DNA from: Methanoculleus frigidifontis
GTDB lineage: Archaea; Halobacteriota; Methanomicrobia; Methanomicrobiales; Methanoculleaceae
Reading direction: 5' to 3'
Assembly (NCBI RefSeq): GCF_030464345.1
Contig: NZ_VCYH01000008.1
Span: 104,405-168,404, forward strand
Length of the DNA: 64,000 bases
The notes beneath the pieces are model-generated. The model saw only the letters and a program-made list of their open reading frames with translations. It was not told the DNA's origin and did no database searches. The number at the start of each line of letters is the position of its first letter. Position 1 is the first letter of the stretch. Positions 1 to 7,795 of this stretch are shown in pieces. Both the position numbers and the translations under genes were made by a program.

Positions 1-1
1 C

Positions 2-1018
2 GGCATCATCGGCCCGAGCGGGTCCGGGAAGAGCACGTTTCTGCGCATCCTCGACCTGATAGAAGCGCCGACATCGGGGGAGCTCTCGCTCTTCGGCGAA
101 GACGTCCTCTCGATGCAGAACCGGTGGCTTGAGATCCGGCGGCGGATGGGAATGCTCTTCCAGAAACCGATCGTCTTCAACGCCAGCGTCTACGACAACG
201 TCGCGATGGGCATGCGCTACCGCAGCGAGAACCGGGCCGAGATCGATCGAAGGGTGCAGGAGACGCTGGAGGCCGTCGGCCTTTCCCGGTACATCAAGAG
301 CTCCGCCCGCGACCTTTCCGGCGGCGAACAGCAGCGGGTGGCGCTCTCCCGGGTGATCGTCACCGAGCCGGAGATCCTCTTCCTCGACGAGCCGACGGCG
401 AACCTCGACCCGGCCTCCACGGCCACCATCGAGGAGATGGTGCTGCGGCTGAACCGTGAGCGTGGAACCACGATCGTCGTGAACACTCACGACATGCTCC
501 AGGGCCAGCGGCTCTCGCAGCGGGTCGGGGTGATGATAGCGGGCGACATCATGCAGGTCGGAAAGCCGAAAGAGGTCTTCAACAATCCGGCGAACCTCCA
601 GATCGCACGGTTCGTGGGCGTCGACAACATCCTCTCCGGCAGGGTCGCATCGGCGGAACCGGGCGGGCTTACCGTCATCGAGGTGCAGGGGAACCGGCTT
701 GAGGTTGCAGAGCCGCCGCCGGACGGGAAAGGCCGCGCGGTGAAGGTTGTTTTCCGGGGAGAGGACGTCACGATCGGGGTCGGTGAGACGGCCACGACGA
801 GCGCCCGGAACGTCTTTTCAGGCTCTATCACCGGCATCGAGTCGACCGCACCCTTCGTCGGCGTAACGGTCGACTGCGGCTTTCCGGTCACGGCGCTTGT
901 GACCGCCCGTTCTGCGGATTCCATGGATCTCGAGGCCGGAAAAGAGGTCTGGGTCTCCTTCAAGGCCAGCGCCCTGCACCTGATAGCGGAGGAGCAGGAC
1001 GGCGGTGACGAGAGATAG
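2..1018 (+). CDS. Oxyanion (tungstate/molybdate-type) ABC transporter ATP-binding protein, 5'-truncated
   Basis: The reading frame enters from the left edge, so the N-terminus is missing; about 338 residues are visible. In order it shows Walker A (GPSGSGKST) near the first visible residues, a Q-loop (MLFQKPIVF), the ABC signature LSGGEQQRVALSR, Walker B (ILFLDEPTANLD) and an H-loop (NTHD). A C-terminal region of about 120 residues resembles the TOBE/oxyanion-sensing domain of WtpC/ModC proteins and ends with a KASALHLIA-like strand. It is a paralogue of the wtpC gene at 4018-5097, and the two C-terminal domains are similar in length and layout. Family knowledge says such ATPases power oxyanion import. 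Tungstate or molybdate is inferred from the neighbouring storage-protein and wtp genes. Its permease and binding protein presumably lie to the left of the window. Confidence 0.85.
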   Translation, partial: GIIGPSGSGKSTFLRILDLIEAPTSGELSLFGEDVLSMQNRWLEIRRRMGMLFQKPIVFNASVYDNVAMGMRYRSENRAEIDRRVQETLEAVGLSRYIKSSARDLSGGEQQRVALSRVIVTEPEILFLDEPTANLDPASTATIEEMVLRLNRERGTTIVVNTHDMLQGQRLSQRVGVMIAGDIMQVGKPKEVFNNPANLQIARFVGVDNILSGRVASAEPGGLTVIEVQGNRLEVAEPPPDGKGRAVKVVFRGEDVTIGVGETATTSARNVFSGSITGIESTAPFVGVTVDCGFPVTALVTARSADSMDLEAGKEVWVSFKASALHLIAEEQDGGDER

Positions 1019-1062
1019 TATCATGGTGCAGCATGTAAGAAATGTCTGCAGGAGCAGAGACA

Positions 1063-1869
1063 ATGAGTCCGAGACGAGAGATGGTATCAAAGCTCCGCGG
1101 CGAATCGCTGGTGCGGCGTGGACTGATGCGGCGGTATGAGGGCAGAGAGCCGCTCCGGATAGCCCCGGAACTGAACGTCGTCAAGATCGGCGGGCACGGC
1201 ATCATCGACTACGGCGCAGATGTGGTGCGGCCGCTCGCCGACGAGATCGGGGAGCTCGCGAAGACGTACAAGATGCTCGTCGTCACGGGCGGCGGCGTCC
1301 GGGTGCGGCATATCCTGGACATCGGCCTCGACCTCGGGATGCCGACGGGCGTCCTTGCCGAGCTGACCAGCAAGATCAGCGAGCAGAACGCGATCATGAT
1401 GGCGGTGATGCTCTCGCGGTACGGCGGCATGCGGATCCACACCGCCGATCTTCTGGATATCCCGATGCTGCTCAAGATGGGGATGCTGCCGGTGACCCAC
1501 GGGACGCCGCCCTACGGGCTCTACGAGTACCCGCCCGAGGTCGGGATGATCCCGCCGCACCGCACCGATACGGGAGCGTTCCTCGCGGCAGAGGTCGTCG
1601 GGGCGAAGAGCTGCATTCTCGTCAAGAACGTCGACGGCCTCTATACGGCGAACCCCTTTGAGAACCCCGATGCGGAGCTGATCCGGGAGATCTCGGCGCG
1701 GGAACTCCTGGACCTGCAGATGGAAGACCTCGTGCTCGAGGACAAGGTCGTCGAGCTGCTGATCCACGCCAGGAACGTCCATGAAGTGCGGATCGTCAAC
1801 GGGCACAAGCCGGGCATGCTGGCGGCGGCGCTCCGCGGCGAGAACGTCGGGACGGTCGTCAGGGTGTAG
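1063..1869 (+). CDS. Molybdenum storage protein (MoSto)-like amino-acid-kinase-fold protein
   Basis: A 268-residue protein of the amino acid kinase/UMP kinase fold. It carries hallmarks shared with the two MoSto subunits of Azotobacter: a VKIGG strand near the N-terminus, a glycine-rich VVTGGGVRVRH loop followed by GLDLGMPTG, IPPHRTDTGAFL, VKNVDGLYTANP, and a C-terminal VNGHKPGMLAAALRGE-VGT. The fold alone would suggest uridylate kinase. The RH..GLDLG, PPHR.DTGAFL and ALRGE.VGT set points to the MosA/MosB branch, which packs Mo or W polyoxometalates into a protein cage using ATP. I chose ATG 1063 because AGGAG lies 8 nt upstream; an in-frame ATG at 1042 lacks this. The gene sits between two oxyanion ABC transporter genes, which supports a Mo/W reservoir role. 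Only one subunit gene is seen, so a homo-oligomer is likely if the assignment is right. Confidence 0.82.
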   Translation: MSPRREMVSKLRGESLVRRGLMRRYEGREPLRIAPELNVVKIGGHGIIDYGADVVRPLADEIGELAKTYKMLVVTGGGVRVRHILDIGLDLGMPTGVLAELTSKISEQNAIMMAVMLSRYGGMRIHTADLLDIPMLLKMGMLPVTHGTPPYGLYEYPPEVGMIPPHRTDTGAFLAAEVVGAKSCILVKNVDGLYTANPFENPDAELIREISARELLDLQMEDLVLEDKVVELLIHARNVHEVRIVNGHKPGMLAAALRGENVGTVVRV

Positions 1870-1995
1870 GCGCTTCGGAGGGCGGCGGGGAGCCTCTCTT
1901 CCCTTTTTCGGAGCCTGTAGTAATTTTTAGTTCTTAATAAATTTCCTGAGTATACTTTGTTCAATAAATCACCTTTACATGGGGCAAATGTAGAA

Positions 1996-2005
1996 ACTAT
2001 ATAAT
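1996..2005 (+). promoter_or_regulatory. TATA box of wtpA (probable leaderless transcript)
   Basis: The sequence ACTATATAAT is an archaeal TATA element centred about 26 bp upstream of the wtpA ATG at 2027. That is the normal TATA-to-start distance in archaea, and no Shine-Dalgarno sequence precedes the ATG, so the mRNA probably starts at or next to the start codon. A second AT-rich stretch (1934-1945) could act as an upstream element. Confidence 0.6.
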
Positions 2006-2026
2006 GGTGCTCGTTCATGACTTTCT

Positions 2027-3103
2027 ATGAGAAATTTGCGCATATGGGCAATTCTGTGCCTTTGCGTCTGCGCTGCAGTCATGTTCTGCGGCTGCACCGG
2101 CACATCGACCGGAGAGACTCCCGAGCAGGGAGCGACAACCGCTACGCCGACCCCGGCCGAGAAGATCCAGGTCAAGGTCTTCCATGCCGGAAGCCTCACC
2201 GGGCCGTTTGAGAAACTGAAAGCGGCATACGAAGAGGAGTTCCCGAACACCGAAGTCCTCCTCGAACCTGCGGGCAGCGTCGACACCATCAAGAAGGTGA
2301 CGGAGAACGGCAAGCCTGCCGACGCCGTTGCCTCTGCCGACTACGCCCTCATCCCGAAGATGATGGTTCCGGACCACGCCGACTGGTACCTCACCTTCGC
2401 CAAGAACACGATGGTGCTCACCTACACAAGCGACAGCAAGTACGCTGACGAGATCACCGCAGAAAACTGGTACGAGGTCCTCGGCCGCGACGGTGTCAGG
2501 TGGGCGTTCTCGGACCCGAACTCCGACCCCTGCGGTTACCGGACGCCGATGGTGATCCAGCTCGCGGAGGCCTACTATGAGGACGACCAGATATTCGAGA
2601 ATCTCATCGAAGCGCACAGCGACATCACCGTCACCGAGGAGAACGGCACTTACACCATTCACGCCACCGAACCGAACCCCGACAGCACGACCCTGACCAT
2701 CCGCCCGAAGAGCGTCGAGCTCGTCCAGATGGTGCAGTCCGGCGGCCTTGACTATGCATGGGAGTACCGGAGTGTTGCGGTGCAGAACGATCTCGAGTTC
2801 ATCGAGCTGCCGGCAGCTATCGACCTCTCCGACATCGAGCACGCCGACACCTATGCGACTGTCCAGATCGAGTGCAAGAAGGGTGACGGGACGACCATCT
2901 ACACGGGTGCCCCCATCGTCTACGGCGTGACCGTCCCCGCGATCGCCGAGCACCCTGAGATGGGTATCGAGTTCGTCAAGATGCTGATCGGCCCCACCGG
3001 ACAGGAGATCCTGACCGGCGACGGACAGCCCCCGATCGTCCCGGCCGGCGGCTATGGCGAAGTACCTGCGGCGCTCAATTCCCTGGTCGCCATGAAGGTC
3101 TAA
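2027..3103 (+). CDS. wtpA: Tungstate/molybdate ABC transporter substrate-binding lipoprotein WtpA
   Basis: A 358-residue precursor. A hydrophobic signal sequence ends in a lipobox-type FCGC (Cys about 23), so the protein should be lipid-anchored outside the cell. A Thr/Pro-rich linker follows, then the WtpA-type binding domain with the oxyanion-binding serine motif HAGSLTGPFEKL, a second EPAGSVDTIKKV segment, SADYALIPKMM, GRDGVRWAFSDPNSDPCGYR and GLDYAWEYRSVA. These are characteristic of the archaeal high-affinity tungstate-binding family. It is followed by its permease (3165) and ATPase (4018). A T-rich stretch (3112-3117) right after the stop may partially terminate transcription. Tungstate as preferred ligand is family knowledge, not shown by sequence. 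Confidence 0.92.
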   Translation: MRNLRIWAILCLCVCAAVMFCGCTGTSTGETPEQGATTATPTPAEKIQVKVFHAGSLTGPFEKLKAAYEEEFPNTEVLLEPAGSVDTIKKVTENGKPADAVASADYALIPKMMVPDHADWYLTFAKNTMVLTYTSDSKYADEITAENWYEVLGRDGVRWAFSDPNSDPCGYRTPMVIQLAEAYYEDDQIFENLIEAHSDITVTEENGTYTIHATEPNPDSTTLTIRPKSVELVQMVQSGGLDYAWEYRSVAVQNDLEFIELPAAIDLSDIEHADTYATVQIECKKGDGTTIYTGAPIVYGVTVPAIAEHPEMGIEFVKMLIGPTGQEILTGDGQPPIVPAGGYGEVPAALNSLVAMKV

Positions 3104-3111
3104 ACCCTCCC

Positions 3112-3117
3112 TTTTTT
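3112..3117 (+). terminator. Oligo-T stretch after wtpA
   Basis: A run of six T follows a CCCTCC pyrimidine tract 8 bp after the wtpA stop. Oligo-T is a typical archaeal intrinsic termination signal. With the permease gene starting only about 50 bp on, partial termination would make more binding protein than membrane components. That consequence is inferred. Confidence 0.35.
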
Positions 3118-3164
3118 AGTACTTTCCTGACACAATTGAGATCACCGAGAGGACGTTTTTACCG

Positions 3165-4031
3165 ATGAAGATGGCAACACTCCTGAAAGATCTCTTCCCG
3201 CCGTATGCGAGCCTGTCCGGGTGGTCGCGGCGCAGGACCGACCGCTGTATTCTCGGCTTCTGTCTTCTCGGGTCGGTGATCGTCGGCATCACGGTGCTCG
3301 CGCTCGCGAACATCGCGATCACCGAACTTGCCGATCCCGTGCACCTCTTTGAGGTGGCGACGAGCTCGGAGGTCGTCGGGTCGATCCTCCTGACCTTCGG
3401 GGCGGGTTTGAACGCCGTGCTGCTGCTGATCCTCTTCGGCACCCCGCTCGCGTACGTGCTCGCCCGGTCGCAGCCTTCGCGCAAAAAAGAGATGGTGGAG
3501 AGCATCATCGATATCCCGCTCATCCTTCCCCACACCGTCGCGGGTCTCCTCGTCTACCTCCTCTTCATGCGCCGCGGGTGGCTCGGAGCACCGCTCTCGG
3601 ACGTCGGGCTCGCCTTCGAGGACGCGTATCCGGGCACGGTCGTAGCGATGCTCTTCGTGGCGTCGCCGTTCTATATCAACACGATGCGGGAGGGGTTCGA
3701 GAAGGTGCCGGTGCACCTGGAGAACGTCGCCCGGACGCTCGGGGCGACGCGGCTGCAGACGTTCTGGAAGGTAACGCTGCCCTTAAGCTTCCGGCACATG
3801 TACAACGGCTCGATCCTTGCCTGGGGGCGTGCAATCGGGGAGTTTGCCGCCGTCATCATGATCGCCTACTACCCGTTCATCGTCTCGACGCTGATCTACT
3901 ACTCGTTCACGACCGACGGCATCCGGACGAGCAGGAGCATCGCGTTCACCGTCATCATCGTCAGTTTTGCCGTCTTCCTGGTGCTCCGGCGCCTGACGCG
4001 CTACGTGGGGAGATACGATGATAGAGTTTGA
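3165..4031 (+). CDS. wtpB: Tungstate/molybdate ABC transporter permease WtpB
   Basis: A 288-residue membrane protein with about six hydrophobic segments. The cytoplasmic EAA-type loop that docks the ATPase reads ENVARTLGATRLQTFWKVTLPLSF (about residues 185-208), followed by GRAIGEFAAVIMIAYYPF. Both are typical of ModB/WtpB permeases of the CysTW family. The soluble N-terminal extension of about 30 residues before the first membrane span is slightly long. Its 3' end overlaps the start of wtpC by 14 bp, so the two are translationally coupled and form one operon with wtpA. An ATG at 3171 is an alternative start. Confidence 0.9.
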   Translation: MKMATLLKDLFPPYASLSGWSRRRTDRCILGFCLLGSVIVGITVLALANIAITELADPVHLFEVATSSEVVGSILLTFGAGLNAVLLLILFGTPLAYVLARSQPSRKKEMVESIIDIPLILPHTVAGLLVYLLFMRRGWLGAPLSDVGLAFEDAYPGTVVAMLFVASPFYINTMREGFEKVPVHLENVARTLGATRLQTFWKVTLPLSFRHMYNGSILAWGRAIGEFAAVIMIAYYPFIVSTLIYYSFTTDGIRTSRSIAFTVIIVSFAVFLVLRRLTRYVGRYDDRV

Positions 4032-5097
4032 CCGGGTATCGCTCTCGCTCGGGCAGTTCGCCCTGAAAGATGTCAGCCTGACCATTAACGAGGGGGATTA
4101 CTACTTCATCGTCGGCCCCTCCGGAGCCGGGAAGACGGTGATGCTCGAGGCGATCGCCGGGCTCCACCAGCCCGGGCAGGGTCGGGTCCTCCTCCGCGGC
4201 GAGGATATCACCGCTACCCCGCCGGAAAAGCGGCGTATCGGGCTTGTCTACCAGGACTACTCGCTCTTTCCGCACATGACCGTCTCCGACAACATCGCCT
4301 TCGGGCTCCGCCTGCAGGGGGCGAAGGCCGACGCCGTCCGCCGTGAGGTGGACGCTCTTCTGCGGCAGTTCGGGATCGAGCACCTGGCAGAGCGCCATCC
4401 CCTGACGCTCTCCGGCGGCGAACAGCAGCGGGTGGCGCTCGCCCGCTCCATTGCGGTGAAGCCGGACATCCTGCTCCTGGACGAACCGCTCTCGGCGCTC
4501 GATCCGGTCACGCGGGAAAAGTTCATGCAGGACCTTGCACGGCTGCACCGCGAGCGGCACCTGACGGTCGTCCAGGTAAGCCATGAGCGGAGCGAAGCCC
4601 GGCGGCTCGGCACCCGGATGGCGGTGATCATCGACGGCAGGCTTGTGGCGGAGGATCGCGTCGCCACGGTGCTGAACGCTCCAAAACGTCCCGACGTCGC
4701 CAGGTTCGTCGGCATCGAGAACGTCCTTGAGGGTTGTGTCGTCGAGAACGCCGGCGGCCTCGCTGTGGTCGATGTCGCAGGTCTCCGGTTCGAGGCGGTT
4801 ACCGGCGCCGCGCCGGGCGAGCGCGTCTCTCTCTGCATCCGGGGTCAGGACGTCGGCATCGCACTCTCGGAGAACCCTGCATCGAGCTCCCGGAATGCCC
4901 TCTCCGGAACAGTGGCCGGGCTTGTCGGCAACGGGCCGCTCGTCGACGTCAGGGTCGACTGCGGTGTTGCGATAAACGCGCTGCTGACCGAGCGGTCGGT
5001 CGAAGAACTCGGCATCAGACCCGGTTCCGGCGTGGTCGTGCTCATCAAAGCGAGTGCCATCCACGTGATTGCCGGAGACGCCGGCGGGCCCGACTGA
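4018..5097 (+). CDS. wtpC: Tungstate/molybdate ABC transporter ATP-binding protein WtpC
   Basis: A 359-residue ABC ATPase. Walker A is GPSGAGKT (about 32-39), Q-loop VYQDYSLFPHM, signature LSGGEQQRVALAR, Walker B ILLLDEPLSALD, H-loop VSHERSEA. The last 120 residues form a TOBE-like oxyanion-sensing domain that, in the ModC/WtpC family, can inhibit transport when bound Mo/W is high. It overlaps wtpB by 14 bp. Its TGA stop abuts the TCA (reverse-strand TGA) of the convergent helix-turn-helix gene, so the two stops form the palindrome TGATCA with no intergenic base. Confidence 0.9.
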   Translation: MIEFDRVSLSLGQFALKDVSLTINEGDYYFIVGPSGAGKTVMLEAIAGLHQPGQGRVLLRGEDITATPPEKRRIGLVYQDYSLFPHMTVSDNIAFGLRLQGAKADAVRREVDALLRQFGIEHLAERHPLTLSGGEQQRVALARSIAVKPDILLLDEPLSALDPVTREKFMQDLARLHRERHLTVVQVSHERSEARRLGTRMAVIIDGRLVAEDRVATVLNAPKRPDVARFVGIENVLEGCVVENAGGLAVVDVAGLRFEAVTGAAPGERVSLCIRGQDVGIALSENPASSSRNALSGTVAGLVGNGPLVDVRVDCGVAINALLTERSVEELGIRPGSGVVVLIKASAIHVIAGDAGGPD

Positions 5098-5538
5098 TCA
5101 GTCGGGGACGGTGCCGTCCTCGCCGTCGGAAACCGGGCTCTGCAGTTTCCCGTGTGGCGTGGGGTGGCGATATTCGCCGTTTACGGTCTTATCAGGACGT
5201 ACTGCCGCCCGCTTGAGCAGTTCGGCGAGTATCCCCTCACCCAGCACCTCCTCCGCGGCGCCGGGGTAGGCTGCCGCTGTCATCGTGAGGAGGCGCGTGG
5301 TTCCTTCCGGCGTGGTGGAGATCCCGACCCGCTCGACCCGGCGGATCAAGCCGTCGCGCTCCATCGCTGCGAAGACGGGGAGGACATAGTAGTGCGGAAC
5401 CTGGAGATATTCGGCGAGCCTCCTGGTCGTGGGGAGGCGTATTGAGACGCCGCCCGGGCTGATGCTGACGGTCACGCACCGGTCCGCGAAGAGAAGGATC
5501 CGGAGTGCCGCATCGAATATCTCGTCCTGGTCTGGCAT
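5098..5538 (-). CDS. Small winged-helix (helix-turn-helix) protein, candidate regulator
   Basis: A 146-residue protein. Residues of about 35-75 (RLPTTRRLAEYLQVPHYYVLPVFAAMERDGLIRR in parts) read as a winged helix: a DNA-recognition pattern with TTRRLAEYL then a wing (RVERVGISTTPEGTTRLL). There is no obvious ligand domain; the tail is polar and probably disordered. I chose ATG 5538; a GTG at 5550 is possible. It lies just downstream of the small gene at 5588-5821 in the same direction, and it converges on wtpC. Position suggests a local regulator of metal-oxyanion genes, but nothing in the sequence proves which operator it binds. No known family is recognised with certainty. Confidence 0.6.
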   Translation of the reverse strand: MPDQDEIFDAALRILLFADRCVTVSISPGGVSIRLPTTRRLAEYLQVPHYYVLPVFAAMERDGLIRRVERVGISTTPEGTTRLLTMTAAAYPGAAEEVLGEGILAELLKRAAVRPDKTVNGEYRHPTPHGKLQSPVSDGEDGTVPD

Positions 5539-5587
5539 GGTTCTGTTCACAAAAAAGAGTGTCTGTTTTTTCAGGAGCAGGAGACGA

Positions 5588-5821
5588 TCACAGCGGTGCT
5601 GCTTTCATCTCGCCCCGCTCTTCTTCGGGCATCTCCTCGAGGTAGACGATCTCTGCACCGATGTCCTTTGCAATCTGCTCGAGTTCGGTCTTTCTGAAGT
5701 GCACGCTCTCGACTTTGAGGTGCATCTCATCGCCCTTCTCGCCGGTGACGGCGACGACGCGGAACCGCGGCTGCTTCACGCCGGTTCCGACCTTCTGGCG
5801 CTCACGCACATAGACTTTCAT
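5588..5821 (-). CDS. Conserved-looking small protein of unknown function (77 aa)
   Basis: A 77-residue basic-then-acidic protein starting MKVYVRERQKVG. It contains FRVVAVTGEKGDEMHLKVESVHFRKTELEQIAKDIGAEIVYLEE, which looks like a compact alpha/beta fold, with a charged C-terminus. I chose ATG 5821 because a strong GAGGTGA Shine-Dalgarno lies 8-9 nt upstream. The frame stays open to 6040, but that extension has no start signal and crosses a promoter-like region. A perfect 9+9 bp inverted repeat sits 26-45 bp upstream, so expression is likely controlled. The helix-turn-helix gene follows in the same direction after about 50 bp. I do not recognise its function. Confidence 0.65.
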   Translation of the reverse strand: MKVYVRERQKVGTGVKQPRFRVVAVTGEKGDEMHLKVESVHFRKTELEQIAKDIGAEIVYLEEMPEEERGEMKAAPL

Positions 5822-5846
5822 GCTGCTTCTCACCTCTGAACCAGTT

Positions 5847-5866
5847 GATATACCACCTGGTATATC
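5847..5866. promoter_or_regulatory. Perfect inverted repeat, probable operator for the 5821 gene
   Basis: The arms GATATACCA and TGGTATATC are perfectly complementary and separated by CC, giving a 20-bp dyad. On the minus strand an AT-rich TATA-like element (TATTAAA, about 5878-5884) lies just upstream, which would place the transcription start inside or beside the dyad. That is the position expected for a repressor site. The helix-turn-helix protein encoded downstream is the obvious candidate ligand, by inference. Confidence 0.6.
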
Positions 5867-6084
5867 TCCTGATGCTTTAATACTTTCGTCGGATCCCGGC
5901 CGATGTCTGCCGGTCGAGATCGCTCTTTCTGCCGTCATTTTATCGAAAAATAGCGTATGTGCAGTATTTTCAGGCGCAGGGACGATGGCCTGGCCCCGTT
6001 CGGTTAATCTAGTTACCTTAACTCTGGAAGGCTTCTTCATGGAAAAGAGCTGATAGTACAGGGAAGAATCCGGAGCAGAGATTC

Positions 6085-6783
6085 ATGACCGTATATCTCG
6101 GCATCGACGACACCGATACTCCCGAATCCCGCGGGACCGGGCGGCTTGCCCGCATGATTGCAGCAGAACTTGCCGAAACCTACCGGATCTCCGGCGTGAC
6201 CCGGCACCAGCTCTACGTTCACCCGGACATCCCGTACACGTCGCACAACAGCGCGGCCGTTATTCATATCGAGGGGGCGGCGAACGGATCGCTCCACGAG
6301 ATCTTCACCGCTGCCCGCGAGATGATCCGTGCAGACTTCATCGACGGGAGCGATCCCGGGATCTGTATCGCCGCGGATACCCGGGCGGCCCCCGATCTGC
6401 TCTCGTTCGGTATGCGGGCGAAGAGCAGTGTGGTGACGCAGAAAGAGGCGCGCAGCCTCGCCCGGCAGGCAGGCATCACGCTCGAAGGTCTCGGCGGCAC
6501 GAACGACGGCGTCATCGGGGCTCTCGCCGGGGTCGGACTCGCGGCATCACGGAACGACGGCCGGTTCGTCGTCCGGGGAGACACCCGGGATCTCTCCGGC
6601 AGCCAGACCGTTGCGGCGCTCCTCGGCGGCGGCGTCGACAGCGTCATGACCGCGGGCGGCCTGCCCGTCACCGAGGGTGTCGTCGAGCTCCGCAAGTTCC
6701 CGAAACCGGCGCTCCGGCAGGGGCGGGCGGTCCTCTACGTCGAGGATGCCGGCGGCGTCTACCGCGACCTCGTGGTCGGGTAG
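6085..6783 (+). CDS. TiaS-like N-terminal-domain protein (stand-alone GIDDTDTP family)
   Basis: A 232-residue protein starting MTVYLGIDDTDTPESRGTGRLAR. The motif LGIDDTD near the N-terminus is the hallmark of archaeal TiaS, the tRNA-Ile2 agmatidine synthetase. A later glycine-rich GLGGTNDGVIGALAGVGLA resembles the matching TiaS segment. TiaS proper is about 400 residues with OB-fold and zinc-ribbon domains; this protein stops before those, so it is a shorter paralogue and should not be called TiaS. A role in nucleotide or RNA chemistry is only inferred from the family. It is flanked by Mo/W genes but transcribed alone, with a pyrimidine/T-rich stretch after its stop (about 6790-6800). Confidence 0.6.
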   Translation: MTVYLGIDDTDTPESRGTGRLARMIAAELAETYRISGVTRHQLYVHPDIPYTSHNSAAVIHIEGAANGSLHEIFTAAREMIRADFIDGSDPGICIAADTRAAPDLLSFGMRAKSSVVTQKEARSLARQAGITLEGLGGTNDGVIGALAGVGLAASRNDGRFVVRGDTRDLSGSQTVAALLGGGVDSVMTAGGLPVTEGVVELRKFPKPALRQGRAVLYVEDAGGVYRDLVVG

Positions 6784-6799
6784 CCGCGCCCTTTTCTTT

Positions 6800-7795
6800 T
6801 CACTCGAGCGGCTGCGGCCATCCGTCTCTGCTTTCGGTGAAGGCATCCAGCACGAATGCGACGAACGAAGCGGCCTCTTCCGGGTGCTCTGCCGTTGCCG
6901 GAACCGTCACGGCATAGACGATCGGCTGCCCGACGCGGGTGTCGCCGACCGAGCTGAACCGCCGGAACCCAAGTTTCACGACGACCGACCGGTAGGTGTC
7001 GGCAAACGCAGCGTCGCTGAGATCGATCTCGGGCGGAAGATCGATCTGTAAAAGGCCGTGCTCGTCGGCGACGCTCCGATACTCAAAGGCGTAATCGATG
7101 CCGCCGGCATCGATGAGCGAGAGCAGGTAGATGCTTCCGTCACGGATGGCGACCTTCTCGCTCGACGGCTTCAGCAGTGCCGGCAGGGTGATCGTCCGGA
7201 CGCCGTCCTCACGGGTCATGGTGAGCGACGGCGTGAATGCGTCGCCGATGATCGCGGCAAAGATCCCGGGCGCTTCGTAGTGTTCCTCTGCAAGCGCGGT
7301 GACCATCAGCGCCCGGTACCCGCAGGCATCGAGCATCGGGTTTGAGAAGCCCACCCGCACGTCCGGCCGGGCAAGAATCGTATACCAGTTCTCCGCCGTG
7401 ATCTCATCTGCATAGGCGCTTCTATCGGTGTAGGCGATCACCATCTCGTTGGTGGCGAACGTTCGGTAGGTGTCGGTGTAGTTCCCCTCGCCGTCCTCCA
7501 TCGGGCGGAACATCATGTCCGGGATCAGTGATGCGTCCGCCACCGCCACGACGTCGACGTCGCGGTGCAGATCGGTCACCTGCCGAACGGCCTGAATGCT
7601 CCCGTGCCCCTCGAGGCGGACGTCGATACCGGGGTGTTCGCTCTCGAAGGCACGCTCGATATGCTCGAACGGGTAGAGGAGGCTGCCCGCCGGAACCACC
7701 TCGAGGACGACCGGTTCCTGTGCCGTATTCGTGCACCCGGACGCGGCCGCCAGGAGCGCGAGCGTGAGAACGGCGAGTGCGCCGGCTCCCCTCAT
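6800..7795 (-). CDS. WtpA-like substrate-binding lipoprotein, last gene of the surface operon
   Basis: A 331-residue precursor with a signal sequence ending in a clear lipobox AASGC (Cys21). It aligns in layout with WtpA at 2027: PAGSLLYPFEHIERAF, GHGSIQAVRQVTD, VADASLIPDMMF, ARPDVRVGFSNPMLDACGYR and GIDYAFEYRSVADEHG, so the oxyanion-binding serines and the acidic CGYR region are kept. No permease or ATPase gene is adjacent on this strand, so it either shares WtpBC or acts as a receptor for the surface proteins. The start ATG overlaps the stop of the upstream gene (ATGA), showing translational coupling. Sequence divergence from the first WtpA suggests a different ligand or affinity, which is inference. 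Confidence 0.82.
   Translation of the reverse strand: MRGAGALAVLTLALLAAASGCTNTAQEPVVLEVVPAGSLLYPFEHIERAFESEHPGIDVRLEGHGSIQAVRQVTDLHRDVDVVAVADASLIPDMMFRPMEDGEGNYTDTYRTFATNEMVIAYTDRSAYADEITAENWYTILARPDVRVGFSNPMLDACGYRALMVTALAEEHYEAPGIFAAIIGDAFTPSLTMTREDGVRTITLPALLKPSSEKVAIRDGSIYLLSLIDAGGIDYAFEYRSVADEHGLLQIDLPPEIDLSDAAFADTYRSVVVKLGFRRFSSVGDTRVGQPIVYAVTVPATAEHPEEAASFVAFVLDAFTESRDGWPQPLE

Noticed and set aside
1063..1869. Calling the gene uridylate kinase (pyrH)
   Set aside because: The fold matches, but several motifs are those of MoSto subunits and the neighbours are Mo/W transport genes.
2015..2953. Long minus-strand frame opposite wtpA
   Set aside because: Antisense shadow with Val/Asp/Arg-rich composition and no start signal; wtpA itself is certain.
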